A DNA stretch of 64,000 nucleotides from Paenibacillus sp. IHBB 10380 (GTDB lineage Bacteria > Bacillota > Bacilli > Paenibacillales > Paenibacillaceae). The stretch lies in NCBI RefSeq assembly GCF_000949425.1, contig NZ_CP010976.1, forward strand, positions 1,612,001 through 1,676,000. The letters run 5' to 3'. Within the stretch, counting starts at the first letter, position 1; each line of letters starts with the position of its first letter. The notes under the pieces were generated by a model. The model had not been told where the DNA came from, searched no databases, and saw only the letters and a list, made by a program, of their open reading frames with translations. A program made the translations under genes and the position numbers. Of the stretch, positions 9,353 through 17,719 are shown in pieces.

Positions 9353-10322
9353 TTTCTCCATTATCTTCGTATGTATGATGTTCCCACTATTTATGATTAT
9401 GGGGTTCCATGTACAAGACCAAAGAGAAGTACAGTTATTAGAAATGAAATACAGATCTGCTCTGCGAACGGCTGTCCAGGATGGGGGGCGAGTTCTCAAT
9501 ATGAATGAACAGCAGGAATTAGAAGCGGGATACCATTCTGAGAAGTATTTCAGAGTTGACAAGGAGCTAGCTTTAAGTACATTTCAGCATACGTTATACA
9601 TGAATATGGATATTGAGGATGATCCTGTTGCTCAGGGGACTCTTCAGACATATATACCTGTAATCGTCATCATGGATTATGATGGGTACTACGTGTATAC
9701 ATCAGGTGAATATCAAGATCACAACGGTAACACTCTCCGAGAGCCACTATGGTTGGCAAAGAAACCATATACCTATAGTGATGCAATGGGGAACAGTATT
9801 CACTTTACACTGGATCAGTATATCGAAGCCTATGATGCAGTCTTGGCTAAGTGGGTAAAGGGACAGGTGGAGGAAATAGGTAAAGACACGGCGATTCCAT
9901 TACTACAAGAACATGACAAGTTCGAGCAAGTGCGGAGAGCTACTATTGTATCCTTGATTCAGGAAGATTTAGCTTATTATATCAACCGTCATAATGAATG
10001 GGCTGCACGTAATGGAATTTCGTATTTATTTACATTACCAACGATTTCTCAAGAAGAATGGAATAATTCGGTGGATGATATCGGGATGATGGCCTTTATA
10101 CAAGGTATACCTGTAGGAGATCGTTACTATAACGATTATGCATTAGGTGGGGGTAGATTAGTGAAGGTACCTGATATTTACGGAGGAGTAGACAAGGTGA
10201 CGGGTATTAAATATTTCTACAGGGCTTCCTGTTCATTTCCGCAGATGCGGATAGATGAGGTATACCATAGTGCAAAGGATGCGGCGGCAGCAGGTTATTA
10301 TGAGAAAACATGTGATAATTAA
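9339..10322 (+). CDS. Large TadE/TadG-like single-membrane-segment protein, last gene of the operon
   Basis: 327 residues. A membrane segment at about 5-22 (DFSIIFVCMMFPLFMIMGFH) leads into a helical stretch (LEMKYRSALRTAVQDGGRVL) of the sort that follows the anchor in TadE/TadG pseudopilins, and then into a large extracellular domain. Two Cys residues near the C-terminus (RASCSFPQM and KTCDN) could pair outside the cell. I recognise no catalytic motif. The ATG lies inside the end of the previous gene. No obvious hairpin terminator follows. Confidence 0.5.
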   Translation: MKITDFSIIFVCMMFPLFMIMGFHVQDQREVQLLEMKYRSALRTAVQDGGRVLNMNEQQELEAGYHSEKYFRVDKELALSTFQHTLYMNMDIEDDPVAQGTLQTYIPVIVIMDYDGYYVYTSGEYQDHNGNTLREPLWLAKKPYTYSDAMGNSIHFTLDQYIEAYDAVLAKWVKGQVEEIGKDTAIPLLQEHDKFEQVRRATIVSLIQEDLAYYINRHNEWAARNGISYLFTLPTISQEEWNNSVDDIGMMAFIQGIPVGDRYYNDYALGGGRLVKVPDIYGGVDKVTGIKYFYRASCSFPQMRIDEVYHSAKDAAAAGYYEKTCDN

Positions 10323-10456
10323 GTTGCACCCTAAACATGAAAATTTAAAATACTTAGTTTCAGCAAGTCTCCTATTTATGTTACAATGAAATCTTGATGA
10401 TCTTCGTGATGAGATTATAATGATTTTTTACTATAGATAGGAGTTAAAGAGGACAG

Positions 10457-12013
10457 ATGAGCTTATTAACTGTAGAAGATGTCTCCCATAACTTTGGAGG
10501 GCGAACGTTATTTAAAGATGTATCTTTTCGTCTTTTGGATGGAGAACATGTTGGCTTTGTTGGTGCTAATGGTGTTGGTAAGTCCACATTAATGAATATT
10601 TTGACGGGTACGTTACTTAAAGATACTGGAAAAGTAGAATGGACTCCTAGAGTTCGTTTTGGTTATTTGGATCAGCATACTAAGTTGACACCGGGTAAAA
10701 CAGTACGCGATGTTCTCAAAGATGCCTTCCTTCCCCTTCTAGTGCTAGAGACGGAAATGCTGGCAATCACAGAGAAGATGGGAGATGCAACTCCTGAGGA
10801 ATTAGAATTACTGTTAGAGCAAATGGGTGATATTCAAGAGCAGCTAGAAATTGGTGACTTCTATTTGATCGATGTGAAAGTCGAGGAAATGGCGAGCGGA
10901 TTAGGCCTTAATGTTATTGGACTTGAGCGTGACGTTACTTCATTAAGTGGTGGGCAGCGTACTAAAGTATTGCTTGCGAAGTTGTTGCTTGAGAAGCCAA
11001 ATGTGCTACTGCTTGATGAGCCTACCAACTATTTAGATGTAGAGCACATTGATTGGTTGACTCAGTATTTGAAGAATTACCCTCATGCCTTCATGTTGAT
11101 ATCCCATGATACAGAGTTTATGAACCAAGTCGTGAATGTGATCTATCATTTAGAATTCTCGAAACTGACAAGGTATACAGCGAACTATGAGAAGTTCCTT
11201 GAAATGTCTAGCCTGAATAAGAATCAACACGTTGAGGCTTATGAGAAACAACAGGAGTTCATTAAGAAACAAGAGGATTTCATTTCACGCAACAAAGCGC
11301 GCGCCTCTACATCTACCCGGGCTAAGAGCCGTGAGAAACAATTAGATAAAATGGAGCGTATTGATAAACCAGAAGAAGCGGTTAAGCCTTCATTCCATTT
11401 CAAGGAATCACGAGCTAGCGCTAAGACTGTATTTGAGGGTGTTGAGTTCGAGATTGGTTATACCCATGCATTACTTCCTAAGATGAGCATGATTATTGAA
11501 CGTGGGGAGAAAATTGCGATTGTAGGTTGTAACGGTGTGGGTAAATCGACATTGCTTAAATCTATTCTTGGTAAAATACCCGTACTTAGCGGAAGAACAT
11601 ACTTGGGTGATTTTTTACAACCAGCTTATTTTGAGCAGGAGGCCATCGCAGAAAATATTACTCCAATCGATGACGTGTGGAATGAATTTCCGTCCCTGAA
11701 CCAAAATGAAGTGCGTGGACATCTTGCGCGTTGTGGACTTAAGAACGAGCATATTACACGTCCTCTAAGTAGGCTTAGTGGGGGAGAACAAGCTAAGGTG
11801 CGTCTTTGTAAGTTAATGATGCATGAGGCGAACTGGATTCTATTTGATGAGCCGACGAATCACTTGGATATCGTAGCTAAAGCAGAGTTGAAACGGGCTT
11901 TGAAAGAGTTTAAAGGAACTGTACTTCTCGTATCCCATGAACCAGAATTCTATGAGGATTGGGTTACGAAAATTTGGGACGTAGAAGAATGGTCTGCTAG
12001 TAAGAAGAAGTAG
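10457..12013 (+). CDS. ABC-F family ATPase, YfmM-like
   Basis: 518 residues, two ABC domains in one chain and no membrane segments. Walker A motifs are GANGVGKST and GCNGVGKST; signature motifs are LSGGQRTKV and LSGGEQAKV. The linker between the domains contains the basic helix (NKARASTSTRAKSREKQLDKM) usual in ABC-F proteins that act at the ribosomal E site. Length and sequence match my recollection of Bacillus subtilis YfmM closely. Members act in translation (ribosome rescue or setting elongation state) rather than transport, and some give ribosome protection against antibiotics; no resistance role can be read here. A possible promoter with TACAAT at 10382 lies upstream, and a ThiF-like gene follows 18 bases downstream. 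Confidence 0.9.
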   Translation: MSLLTVEDVSHNFGGRTLFKDVSFRLLDGEHVGFVGANGVGKSTLMNILTGTLLKDTGKVEWTPRVRFGYLDQHTKLTPGKTVRDVLKDAFLPLLVLETEMLAITEKMGDATPEELELLLEQMGDIQEQLEIGDFYLIDVKVEEMASGLGLNVIGLERDVTSLSGGQRTKVLLAKLLLEKPNVLLLDEPTNYLDVEHIDWLTQYLKNYPHAFMLISHDTEFMNQVVNVIYHLEFSKLTRYTANYEKFLEMSSLNKNQHVEAYEKQQEFIKKQEDFISRNKARASTSTRAKSREKQLDKMERIDKPEEAVKPSFHFKESRASAKTVFEGVEFEIGYTHALLPKMSMIIERGEKIAIVGCNGVGKSTLLKSILGKIPVLSGRTYLGDFLQPAYFEQEAIAENITPIDDVWNEFPSLNQNEVRGHLARCGLKNEHITRPLSRLSGGEQAKVRLCKLMMHEANWILFDEPTNHLDIVAKAELKRALKEFKGTVLLVSHEPEFYEDWVTKIWDVEEWSASKKK

Positions 12014-12031
12014 TACGGAGAGGGGATAAGA

Positions 12032-13093
12032 ATGGCGAGCGGAGGAAATGATCGTAAAGGTACATCTGATGTATTTGAACGTTACTCAAGGCAGGAGAGA
12101 TTTGCTCCGCTAGGTGTCCAAGGTCAGACAAAGCTAGGTGAAAGCCATGTTCTTATAGTTGGTGCAGGTGCGCTCGGAACTTCCATTGCTGAAACTTTAG
12201 TTCGTGCAGGCGTAGGACACATCACCCTAGCTGATCGGGATTATGTGGAATGGAGCAATTTACAACGGCAACAATTGTTCACTGAACATGATGCAGCTGA
12301 GCGACTCCCCAAGGCGATAGCTGCGAAACGTCGATTGGAACAAATAAATTCATTAGTAATTGTGGACACCTATGTGTTAGATGTACGAGTGGAGGAGATG
12401 GAAAGTTTAATCTCTGATGTAGATCTAATCATGGATGGTACGGATAATTTCGATACACGTCTGATGATTAATGATATTTCACAGAAGTACAAGATCCCTT
12501 GGATATATGGAGGATGCGTCGGTAGTTATGGGATTACCTATACCATTCTTCCTGGAGATACACCCTGTTTGAATTGTTTACTTGGTGCTGTTCCGCTCGG
12601 TGGTGATACTTGTGATACATCTGGCATCATACCGCAGGCTGTTCAGATGGTGACTGCGAATCAGACGGTAGAAGCGTTAAAGCTTCTTAGTGGTCATCCA
12701 GAAGCTCTACGGCGTAAGTTGCTTTCCTTTGACTTGTGGCGTAATGAATATGTTACGATTGGTGTGGATAGCGCGAAGAAAGAAGATTGTCTCTCTTGTG
12801 GTAGCCAAGCGACGTACCCTTATTTGTCTGCATCCAATTTAGAAAAAAGCGATGTGTTATGTGGACGAGATAGTGTGCAGATTCGCCCAGCTCAGCGCCA
12901 GTCATTAAATCTGGAGACGATAGCATTACGCTTATCTAATCTTCGAGAAGGACAAGTACAGAGTAATCCATTTTTAGTGTCGTTTACAGTGGGTTCTTTT
13001 AGACTTGTTATATTCCCAGATGGTAGAGCCTTGGTGCATGGGACGAAAGACGTTACTGAAGCCAGAACCCTATATCATCGTTATTTTGGCTAG
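12032..13093 (+). CDS. ThiF/MoeB/HesA-family E1-like adenylyltransferase
   Basis: 353 residues. The nucleotide-binding start (GAGALGTSIAETLVRAGVGH) is followed by DRDYVEWSNLQRQQLF, with the conserved Asp, Asn and Arg residues that hold ATP, and later by DGTDNFDTR. Two Cys pairs (CLNC and CLSC) probably bind zinc. The family adenylates the C-terminal glycine of a small sulfur-carrier protein (ThiS or MoaD), activating it for thiamine or molybdenum cofactor synthesis. The sequence does not decide between ThiF and MoeB use. A C-terminal extension of about 80 residues resembles a small independent domain. The terminator at 13135 ends the unit shared with the ABC-F gene. Confidence 0.85.
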   Translation: MASGGNDRKGTSDVFERYSRQERFAPLGVQGQTKLGESHVLIVGAGALGTSIAETLVRAGVGHITLADRDYVEWSNLQRQQLFTEHDAAERLPKAIAAKRRLEQINSLVIVDTYVLDVRVEEMESLISDVDLIMDGTDNFDTRLMINDISQKYKIPWIYGGCVGSYGITYTILPGDTPCLNCLLGAVPLGGDTCDTSGIIPQAVQMVTANQTVEALKLLSGHPEALRRKLLSFDLWRNEYVTIGVDSAKKEDCLSCGSQATYPYLSASNLEKSDVLCGRDSVQIRPAQRQSLNLETIALRLSNLREGQVQSNPFLVSFTVGSFRLVIFPDGRALVHGTKDVTEARTLYHRYFG

Positions 13094-13134
13094 AAAATGT
13101 ATAAAACAAACAATTATTAAATTAAATCTACCGC

Positions 13135-13167
13135 ATCCATTCCTTATATTAGGGAATGGATTTTTTG
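13135..13167 (+). terminator. Intrinsic terminator after the ThiF-like gene
   Basis: ATCCATTCC pairs with GGAATGGAT across a 9-base loop and is followed directly by a run of six T. It ends the ABC-F/ThiF unit. Confidence 0.85.
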
Positions 13168-13271
13168 GATTTGAGCAAAATACATAGAAGCTGTTTACTT
13201 AGGTTGGATTGTATGACAGGGTTTCGTAATATGGCATCAGAAGTCACATTGTAAAAGAATGGGGGTACCCA

Positions 13272-13961
13272 GTGAATGAGAAAATTTTGTATGTGGGATA
13301 CAACGGTGAGCGAACGAATCAGACGGTCGAAGCTTTGAATGCTCAAGAATACGAAGTATATCTTGTACATCATGATTCAGAGGGAATCAAATATGCTGAG
13401 GAGTATGAAATAGACATGCTTCTATTAGATAAGACAGAGATGGACTCAGACTATAAGGTGGTAAGTCGGATTAGAACAGGAGGGAGACGATTTCCTGTCA
13501 TTATCTTATCTGATCTTACTAGGACAGAGGATGTAGTGGATGGCTTTGCCGCGGGTGCTAATGACTATATAACTAAGCCTTTTGAAATTGCAGAATTGAT
13601 AGCACGTATTCAGAACTTATTGGACATCTTCTCCACAGAAAGGGATAGTTATAAGGCTCCTATTGTTGTTGGGGATTTACGCTTAGAACCAAAAAGTAGA
13701 AAGGTAATGCGCGGTGATGATGTTATTTCATTGTCTCCAAAGGAATATGAGCTACTATTATATTTAGTAAGGAATGTGAATCAAGTATGTAGTCGAGAGG
13801 ATATCCTTACACATGTTTGGAATTACGATTTTATATTCGGAACCAATGCAGCAGATGTGTATATATGGCATTTAAGACTTAAATTAGATAAAAGATATAA
13901 TCATAAACTGATTCATACCGTTCGTGGTGTGGGTTATATATTAAAAGAGCCTGAATCGTAG
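13272..13961 (+). CDS. Atypical OmpR/PhoB-family response regulator
   Basis: 229 residues: a receiver domain (1-120) and an OmpR-type winged helix (about 130-225, with the wing segment RGVGYIL). GTG start after AATGGGGG. The receiver has the phospho-acceptor Asp (D53, in MLLLD) and the conserved Lys (in DYITKPF). The acidic pair that normally holds Mg2+ at the end of the first strand is replaced by Gly-Tyr (ILYVGYNGE), so ordinary phosphorylation is doubtful. No histidine kinase gene is adjacent. It may act as an orphan regulator that does not depend on a kinase. Its targets are unknown, though a Fur-type promoter region follows within 300 bases. Confidence 0.85.
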   Translation: MNEKILYVGYNGERTNQTVEALNAQEYEVYLVHHDSEGIKYAEEYEIDMLLLDKTEMDSDYKVVSRIRTGGRRFPVIILSDLTRTEDVVDGFAAGANDYITKPFEIAELIARIQNLLDIFSTERDSYKAPIVVGDLRLEPKSRKVMRGDDVISLSPKEYELLLYLVRNVNQVCSREDILTHVWNYDFIFGTNAADVYIWHLRLKLDKRYNHKLIHTVRGVGYILKEPES

Positions 13962-14130
13962 ACAACTTCGCAGAGTGAATTTGTCTCCCTTGATAGTATA
14001 GACGAACCCGGGCTGACCATTATAAGAAAGTAAAAGTATTCCTATACTTTGCTTATATTTCTATGAAAAAAGAGAAGGAAGAGATCTGTAAGTACCATCA
14101 TTAACACCTCATAAATGCAGCCTACATTTA

Positions 14131-14155
14131 AACTATTCTTCGGAGTAGTTGTTTT
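14131..14155 (+). terminator. Possible intrinsic terminator downstream of the response regulator
   Basis: AACTATTC pairs with GAGTAGTT (one G-T pair) over a TTCG tetraloop, then GTTTT. A weaker hairpin (AAAGTAT/ATACTTT, 14033-14050) lies just before it. Between 13961 and 14326 I see no gene; the stretch holds these hairpins and the Fur box. Confidence 0.6.
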
Positions 14156-14237
14156 AGTCTGACAAAATTTATCCGTTTAACCAGTATCGTATTCCGCCTA
14201 CTGGTAGAAGTCTGACTTATAAACATAGTATCGTTTT

Positions 14238-14264
14238 ATTTGATAATGAAAATCATTATCAAAT
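14238..14264 (+). promoter_or_regulatory. Fur box
   Basis: A 12-base arm ATTTGATAATGA and its exact inverse TCATTATCAAAT are separated by AAA. The core matches the TGATAATnATTATCA consensus closely. It lies 62 bases before the lipoprotein gene and should give repression when iron is plentiful. Confidence 0.85.
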
Positions 14265-14325
14265 AAACGTAAAACACTCATGAATCTGTGTTGATAAGTG
14301 GCTAAAAAGGGAGGAATGGAAGAAG

Positions 14326-15297
14326 ATGCGCGGAATTAGAACGCTTTGGATGATAGTAGCATTTTCAATGATTTTGTTGCTGGTAGTGGGCTGTGCTGAG
14401 GGGAATTCGGGTAATGTGGTGAAGGGAGAAGATGCGAAGGAGACTTCAAGTAACAAAGAGAATATCGTTTCTTCACTGTTCCCTAGAACGATCAAGCATA
14501 TGAAGGGCGAGAGTGTGATTCAATCTAAGCCGATTAAAATTGCGACACCGTACATCGCATTTGTCGATTATCTAGCAGTTTTGGATGAATACCCGATTGC
14601 TGCGCAAGGAGTTGAGACAATCCGAGATAATTTCCCGAGTTTGAGCGCACGTGTGGCAGGGAAAGAGATCATAGATCTTGGTATGGAGGTTGATTTGGAG
14701 AAGTTGCTGGCTTCACAGCCGGATTTAATAATTGCAGCGGATGATATGACGGATCAATATGATAAGCTAAGCCAGATTGCACCGACTGTTATTCTGCCGC
14801 AAGCGGATGATTGGCGGAAGACGCTGCAGCAAATTGCTGAAGTCATTGGTAAAGAGGACAAGGCCAAAAGCGTATTGGCTGAATTTGACCGCAAGTCTGC
14901 GGATTATAAAGAGAAGTTAGCTTTTCGAAGTCATGAGTCTGTTCTGTTCATGATGTACACCGGTAAGGAACAGTTTATCACTTGGAATGATGGGAGGTTC
15001 GATCCTTTTTACAATGGACTTGGACTCAAGCCAGTGAACGGTGGATCAATAAAGGGGCAACTATCTATGGAAAGCCTAGCCGCGTTGAATCCGGATCATC
15101 TCTTTGTTATCAACAATTGGCAAAACCCAATTCAAGGAGGTGTTCTGAAGGCTTTGAAAGACAGTAGGGTCTGGAATAGCATGAATGCGGTGAAAAATAA
15201 CCATGTGTATGAACTAGATGATCCATCGCTCCCCGGACCGATGGCACTCGCCAAAATCGACGGAATCGAAGAAGTTATGAAAGCACTGGGCAAATAA
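14326..15297 (+). CDS. Iron-siderophore substrate-binding lipoprotein
   Basis: 323 residues. The signal segment ends in LVVGC, so Cys23 should be lipidated. The mature part has the features of class III periplasmic-binding proteins (FecB/FhuD/BtuF): ASQPDLIIAADD, QIAPTVILP, and a long helix joining two lobes. Family members capture Fe3+-siderophores at the outer face of the membrane and hand them to a FecCD-type permease. No permease or ATPase gene is near, so it must share one encoded elsewhere. A strong Fur box lies upstream. GGGAGG precedes the ATG. Which siderophore is bound cannot be read from the sequence. Confidence 0.85.
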   Translation: MRGIRTLWMIVAFSMILLLVVGCAEGNSGNVVKGEDAKETSSNKENIVSSLFPRTIKHMKGESVIQSKPIKIATPYIAFVDYLAVLDEYPIAAQGVETIRDNFPSLSARVAGKEIIDLGMEVDLEKLLASQPDLIIAADDMTDQYDKLSQIAPTVILPQADDWRKTLQQIAEVIGKEDKAKSVLAEFDRKSADYKEKLAFRSHESVLFMMYTGKEQFITWNDGRFDPFYNGLGLKPVNGGSIKGQLSMESLAALNPDHLFVINNWQNPIQGGVLKALKDSRVWNSMNAVKNNHVYELDDPSLPGPMALAKIDGIEEVMKALGK

Positions 15298-15437
15298 ACC
15301 ATGTTTTCGAGCAAACTGGGAAAGATATAAGGCAAGTGTTCGAGAACATCTTGCGAAGGAGATAGACGTCGGAAGATGGAACGTCTGCCAATTCTGGCCT
15401 AAGTACTGATCGATAGGCAAAGATACATTCAAATTTG

Positions 15438-15468
15438 ACGGTGGACGATGATTTTAATTGTCCACCGT
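15438..15468 (+). terminator. Hairpin after the first siderophore lipoprotein
   Basis: ACGGTGGAC pairs with GTCCACCGT over a 13-base loop. The following T-run is weak (GTTCTATAT), so its strength as a terminator is uncertain. The rest of 15298-15495 holds no gene I can support. Confidence 0.5.
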
Positions 15469-15498
15469 GTTCTATATCCGATCTTGGGCATAAAATAA

Positions 15499-15528
15499 TT
15501 GACATTGAGAATGGTTATCATTTATTAT
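15499..15528 (+). promoter_or_regulatory. Fur-controlled sigma-A promoter of the AraC-lipoprotein unit
   Basis: A -35 TTGACA (15499-15504) and a -10 TATTAT (15523-15528) are 18 bases apart. A Fur-type palindrome, TGAGAATGGTTATCA (15506-15520, two departures from consensus), sits between them, so Fur binding would block the promoter. Confidence 0.75.
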
Positions 15529-15657
15529 ACTTGTTAATACGTGCTGCGCGGGAATCTATATGGAAGTAATTGAGCTTCTCATCAATCGGTTGGATTTTTC
15601 TCGCCACCGCGTTGTACGAAAGCGCTAAGAAAGCGTTTGAGGAGTTGAAGTGAGAAG

Positions 15658-17613
15658 ATGGAATGGAATGACCAGATCATGTTATGGAACCACGCTTCCA
15701 TCAAGGTCTTGGATGTACGTCGTGAAATGATGAAGTTTGGTGAGGAATTGCGCTCCTATCGACTGCCAGCCAGCGGATTTCTATACACGACGAGAGGTAG
15801 TGCCAAAGTGTGGTTGGACGACATAGAGTATGATATGAAACGATTTAACGTGTTGCATGGGGGCAAGGGGATGTGCCTGGACATTTTTTTGGCAGAAGAT
15901 GAGTTTGAGTATTATTTAATCTTCTACAAGGCGATCATACCTCTTCCGTGCAGGCAAGAGATTCTGTCTCTTATTGAAAGAACTAGCCCGTTTCACATTC
16001 AATATGGCTTTGCGCCGCATTACCCAATTCCTTTATTTAATATAGTCGAAATGATGGATCAGGAGTGGCAAGTGTCGAATACGTTGGAACGGTTTCATGT
16101 CAATACGTTATTCTATCAATTTTCTTATGATATATTTCGGCAACTTCAAAAACAAGGAATACATACGATAAAACCAGATCTTGTAGCACAAGCGCTTCGT
16201 TACATACATGAGCATTATATGGAGCAAATTACACTCGATCAGTTGGCACAAATATTGAATTATAGCGCCAAAAATTTATCTAAAGTGTTCAAGAAGCAAA
16301 CGGGTTACAGTCTGATTGATTACGTGATTCAAGTCAGAATCAATAAAGCCAAGGAATTATTGATTCAAACGGATGCGACGATCCAAGAAATTGCCGAAAG
16401 TGTCGGTTACCCGGATCGATTATACTTCACCCGAATCTTTAAGAAACATTCCGGAGTTTCGCCTGGGAGTTTTAGAGAGATGACGAAAGAGAGCAGGAGT
16501 GGGGCAGATCGTCTATATAGATCGAGCAGATCGTCCATTGTTCCGAGTAGACTCCGGCGTTATATTGGTGATGGTTATGATAATCATTATCAATATAAAG
16601 GGGAGAGAAATTTACCTATGTACAGAGATTTGAAATTTTCAATGGCAGCAACATTATTGTTTTGTTTTGCATTATTTATGAGTGCTTGCTCTACGGGGAC
16701 AATTAGCTCTAATACAACAACCGTGGAATCGAAAGTGCCTTCTAATGGGGAATCAACGCCAGCCAAGATGGCTGAGACTCAAGCTCAGACGAGAGTGATT
16801 TCTACAACTAAAGGGGATATTACAATCCCTGATCACGCCGAGCGAATTGTTGTAGATTTATATTTAGGAAGCTTCATTGCGCTAAATGTTAAGCCAGTTG
16901 GAACACCAGAATTGAATTTGAGGAATCCATATTTCGCGGAGGCACTTAGAGGTGTGGAGAATATTGGGGAATATGAAAGTGTGTCATTAGAAAAAATATT
17001 GGCATTGCAGCCAGACCTGATTGTTACGGGGAATGAAGAGGCATATGATCAATACAGCAAAATTGCACCTACGATTCTTGTTCCGTTTGGTGAACTAAAA
17101 AATACGCATGAAGAAATTAATTATTTTGGTAAGGTGTTGGGGAAAGAAGCTGAGGCGGAAGCTTGGTTAACTGAATACGATCAGCGTATTGCAGCCGCCA
17201 AAGAGAAGGTTGAGAACGTGATTTCACAAGATGCTACGTTCTCTGTTATGCAAGATTGGGGGAAAAGCACGGGAGTATTCGGTGATAATTTTGGCCGGGG
17301 CGGTCAAGCTGCATATCAAGCCCTTGGCCTTAAGCCTCCTGTTAATAAAGGTGAAGAAATAATGAAGGATCAGATTCTAGAAATATCTGGAGAATCATTG
17401 CCAGACTATGCAGGCGATTATATTATATTAACATCCGCTACGAAAACTCTTGCAGATTTGAAGATAGATCCAATCTGGAAAACGCTTGATGCCGTTAAAA
17501 ATGATCATGTATATATTTGGAAGCGTGAGCGCTCATGGTATTTTGACCCGATTGCCACACTATCTCAGTCGGAGGAGCTTGCGGCTTGGTTGGTAGGAGA
17601 GAAAAAGGAATAG
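15658..17613 (+). CDS. AraC-family regulator reading in frame into a siderophore-binding lipoprotein
   Basis: One open frame of 651 codons holds two complete proteins. Codons 1-~280 are an AraC-type regulator: an N-terminal sensing region, then the double helix-turn-helix (about 180-280, with ITLDQLAQILNYSAKNLSK and IQEIAESVGYPDRLYFTRIF). From codon 321 a lipoprotein starts with its own signal peptide and lipobox (MSAC), preceded by its own ribosome site and Fur box. Bacillus Btr/YbbB shows that AraC plus a cytoplasmic binding-protein domain is a known fusion, but there the binding domain has no export signal. Here the layout looks like two genes whose stop codon was lost. The AraC part probably activates iron uptake genes. 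Whether the full-length product is made, and where it goes, is unknown. Confidence 0.75.
   Translation: MEWNDQIMLWNHASIKVLDVRREMMKFGEELRSYRLPASGFLYTTRGSAKVWLDDIEYDMKRFNVLHGGKGMCLDIFLAEDEFEYYLIFYKAIIPLPCRQEILSLIERTSPFHIQYGFAPHYPIPLFNIVEMMDQEWQVSNTLERFHVNTLFYQFSYDIFRQLQKQGIHTIKPDLVAQALRYIHEHYMEQITLDQLAQILNYSAKNLSKVFKKQTGYSLIDYVIQVRINKAKELLIQTDATIQEIAESVGYPDRLYFTRIFKKHSGVSPGSFREMTKESRSGADRLYRSSRSSIVPSRLRRYIGDGYDNHYQYKGERNLPMYRDLKFSMAATLLFCFALFMSACSTGTISSNTTTVESKVPSNGESTPAKMAETQAQTRVISTTKGDITIPDHAERIVVDLYLGSFIALNVKPVGTPELNLRNPYFAEALRGVENIGEYESVSLEKILALQPDLIVTGNEEAYDQYSKIAPTILVPFGELKNTHEEINYFGKVLGKEAEAEAWLTEYDQRIAAAKEKVENVISQDATFSVMQDWGKSTGVFGDNFGRGGQAAYQALGLKPPVNKGEEIMKDQILEISGESLPDYAGDYIILTSATKTLADLKIDPIWKTLDAVKNDHVYIWKRERSWYFDPIATLSQSEELAAWLVGEKKE
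16538..16592 (+). promoter_or_regulatory. Internal promoter with a perfect Fur box inside the AraC-lipoprotein frame
   Basis: TTGTTC (16538-16543) and TATATT (16561-16566) are 17 bases apart. Just downstream lies TGATAATCATTATCA (16578-16592), a perfect 7-1-7 Fur palindrome. It precedes the ribosome site and ATG of the internal lipoprotein start. Confidence 0.75.
16618..17613 (+). CDS. Siderophore-binding lipoprotein from the internal start
   Basis: 331 residues if translation begins at the internal ATG, which has AAAGGGGAGAG upstream. The signal peptide ends in the lipobox MSAC, giving a lipidated Cys24. The mature protein has binding-protein motifs parallel to the first lipoprotein (IPDHAERIVV, LQPDLIVTGNEE, KIAPTILVPFG), with a basic and aromatic C-terminal region (IWKRERSWYF). 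It should deliver an Fe3+-siderophore to a FecCD-type permease encoded elsewhere. Its own Fur box and promoter imply that it is expressed as a separate protein in low iron, whatever happens to the longer reading frame. Confidence 0.8.
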   Translation: MYRDLKFSMAATLLFCFALFMSACSTGTISSNTTTVESKVPSNGESTPAKMAETQAQTRVISTTKGDITIPDHAERIVVDLYLGSFIALNVKPVGTPELNLRNPYFAEALRGVENIGEYESVSLEKILALQPDLIVTGNEEAYDQYSKIAPTILVPFGELKNTHEEINYFGKVLGKEAEAEAWLTEYDQRIAAAKEKVENVISQDATFSVMQDWGKSTGVFGDNFGRGGQAAYQALGLKPPVNKGEEIMKDQILEISGESLPDYAGDYIILTSATKTLADLKIDPIWKTLDAVKNDHVYIWKRERSWYFDPIATLSQSEELAAWLVGEKKE

Positions 17614-17678
17614 TTACTTTGTTGTTAGCCATTTTTAAGCTGTGAAGTTTTGAGACAATAATCTGTGAATAATAAAAA

Positions 17679-17701
17679 CCGACAATCATAAAGATTGTCG
17701 G
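17679..17701 (-). terminator. Terminator of the NlpC/P60 gene
   Basis: CCGACAATC pairs with GATTGTCGG over ATAAA. Read on the minus strand the stem is followed by GGTTTTTATT. It may also stop transcription from the lipoprotein on the plus strand. Confidence 0.8.
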
Positions 17702-17719
17702 AGTATTATTTAAAATTGC

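Noticed and set aside
10381..10435. Attenuator hairpin in front of the ABC-F gene
   Set aside because: AATCTTGAT and ATGAGATT pair only with a bulge, and the TTTTTT is 8 bases away, so the evidence is too weak to call.
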